Shown here: one piece after another, positions 63,394 through 64,000 of the stretch | How positions within the stretch are numbered: position 1 is the first letter of the stretch | How the letters are laid out: every line of letters begins with the position of its first letter | NCBI RefSeq assembly: GCF_037154015.1 | Contig: NZ_JBANRL010000001.1 | Coordinates: 1,550,001 to 1,614,000 of the forward strand | Direction of reading: 5' to 3' | Origin: Altererythrobacter aquiaggeris | GTDB taxonomy: Bacteria; Pseudomonadota; Alphaproteobacteria; Sphingomonadales; Sphingomonadaceae | Length of the DNA: 64,000 nucleotides | Made by a program: the position numbers and the translations under genes | Notes under the pieces: model-generated | Seen by the model: the letters and a program-made list of their open reading frames with translations, nothing else | The model's database searches: none | What the model was told of the DNA's origin: nothing

Positions 63394-64000
63394 ATGCCAC
63401 GCTCAACTCTTCAAAAATTCACCGCTGCTGCCAGCACCAGTATCCTCGCACTTGCCCTGACAGGCTGTGCCGCAGTTGGGGGGGGCGAAATTCCGTCCGC
63501 ATCATCGCCGATCACGCCAAGCGAGGCGAAAATGGGTTCGGACGCCCATCCGCAACTGCTGAACGAATTCGGCGGCGCGATGACCGGCCCCTACGCCAAT
63601 TATGTCGAGCGTGTGGGCAAGAACATTTCGGTGCAGTCGGGCCTGGGCAACGCGCAGGAAGATTTTACCGTCTCCCTGCTCAATTCGTCGGTAAATAACG
63701 CTTTTGCGATCCCCGGCGGCTACGTTTACGTAACCCGTCAGCTGGTCGGTCTGATGAATAACGAAGCGGAACTCGCAGGCGTGCTTGGCCATGAGGTCGG
63801 CCATGTTGCCGCGCGCCATTCAGCCAAACGTCAGGCCCGCGCGCAACGAAATTCGATATTCGGCGCGATCGGTCAGGTCTTGTCGGGTGTGCTACTGGGC
63901 GACAGTGGTCTTGGCCGCATCGGACAACAGCTATCCTCGCAGGTTCCGCAGCTCGCCACTTTGAGCTATTCGCGTAATCAGGAATTGCAGGCGGACGAAC
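63394..64000 (+). CDS. M48-family metalloprotease lipoprotein (partial, continues past the window)
   Basis: The ATG follows aggagcc and opens with a lipoprotein signal (LALALTGCAAVGGGE). The zinc motif HEVGHVAARHSAK is present with GGYVYVTRQLVGLMNNEAEL before it, as in BepA/LoiP-type peptidases that degrade misassembled outer-membrane proteins. Eight G residues lie in a row at 63478-63485, right after the lipidated Cys. The C-terminus, where TPR repeats may lie, is outside the window. Confidence 0.9.
   Translation, partial: MPRSTLQKFTAAASTSILALALTGCAAVGGGEIPSASSPITPSEAKMGSDAHPQLLNEFGGAMTGPYANYVERVGKNISVQSGLGNAQEDFTVSLLNSSVNNAFAIPGGYVYVTRQLVGLMNNEAELAGVLGHEVGHVAARHSAKRQARAQRNSIFGAIGQVLSGVLLGDSGLGRIGQQLSSQVPQLATLSYSRNQELQADE

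Overview
The window is a piece of an alphaproteobacterial chromosome. It most resembles Sphingomonadales of the Erythrobacteraceae type; this is inferred from gene content and protein style, not from a search. Supporting signs are an aceA gene beside an XRE regulator, a tkt-gap-pgk cluster, ZapA preceded by a small coiled-coil protein and followed by 6S RNA and 5-formyl-THF cyclo-ligase, a DivL-type kinase with tyrosine in place of the phosphoacceptor histidine, AddAB instead of RecBCD, and AmgK/MurU cell-wall recycling genes. Host genes are GC-rich and tightly packed, with many 1-4 base start/stop overlaps.

Layout. 1-6 kb: glyoxylate shunt (regulator, aceA), a secreted M20 amidohydrolase and an SLC13-type permease. 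6-11 kb: tRNA-Leu, efp with an inositol-monophosphatase-family gene, an L,D-transpeptidase/M23 peptidase pair and thiE. 11-17 kb: central carbon metabolism (class I aldolase, pgk, gap, tkt) and a flavodoxin-like oxidoreductase. 17.5-19.3 kb: zauP-like, zapA, 6S RNA, fau, DUF2842, tRNA-Asp. 19.4-24.7 kb: branched-chain 2-oxoacid dehydrogenase E1alpha-E1beta-E2 and thyA. 25-36 kb: PilZ protein, ABC1 kinase, low-molecular-weight phosphatase, recG, a small exported protein, sdhE, mfd, an EAL protein with a decayed GGDEF domain, and NAD kinase. 36.0-38.7 kb: tRNA-Asn and a small, decayed integrated element. 38.7-45.4 kb: TSUP permease, GNAT, secA, argJ and a second IMPase. 45.4-58.3 kb: a long minus-strand run ahcY, divL, tsaE, amgK, murU, addB, addA, trxA. 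58.5-64 kb: peroxiredoxin, DUF3147, PAP2 protein, folE, phospholipase-D family protein, hemerythrin protein and the start of an M48 lipoprotein.

The clearest accessory region is the 2.55 kb element at tRNA-Asn. It is bounded by a 23-base near-perfect direct repeat of the tRNA 3' end and carries GGTATCC-type repeats near both ends. It holds only the N-terminal third of a P4-type integrase, an unidentified fragment and the C-terminal part of an HK97-type major capsid protein. Two intact adjacent genes of lower GC follow: a two-helix membrane protein with a small beta-rich domain, and a soluble FlgT-C-like beta-domain protein. This pair is the best candidate for an undescribed system, but its function cannot be read from sequence alone.

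Other points worth a second look are the DivL-type pseudo-histidine kinase at the head of a coupled operon with tRNA modification, murein recycling and recombination genes; palindromic candidate operators before aceA and between tkt and the zapA operon; and a 12-bp terminator-like hairpin ending one base before the sdhE start codon.
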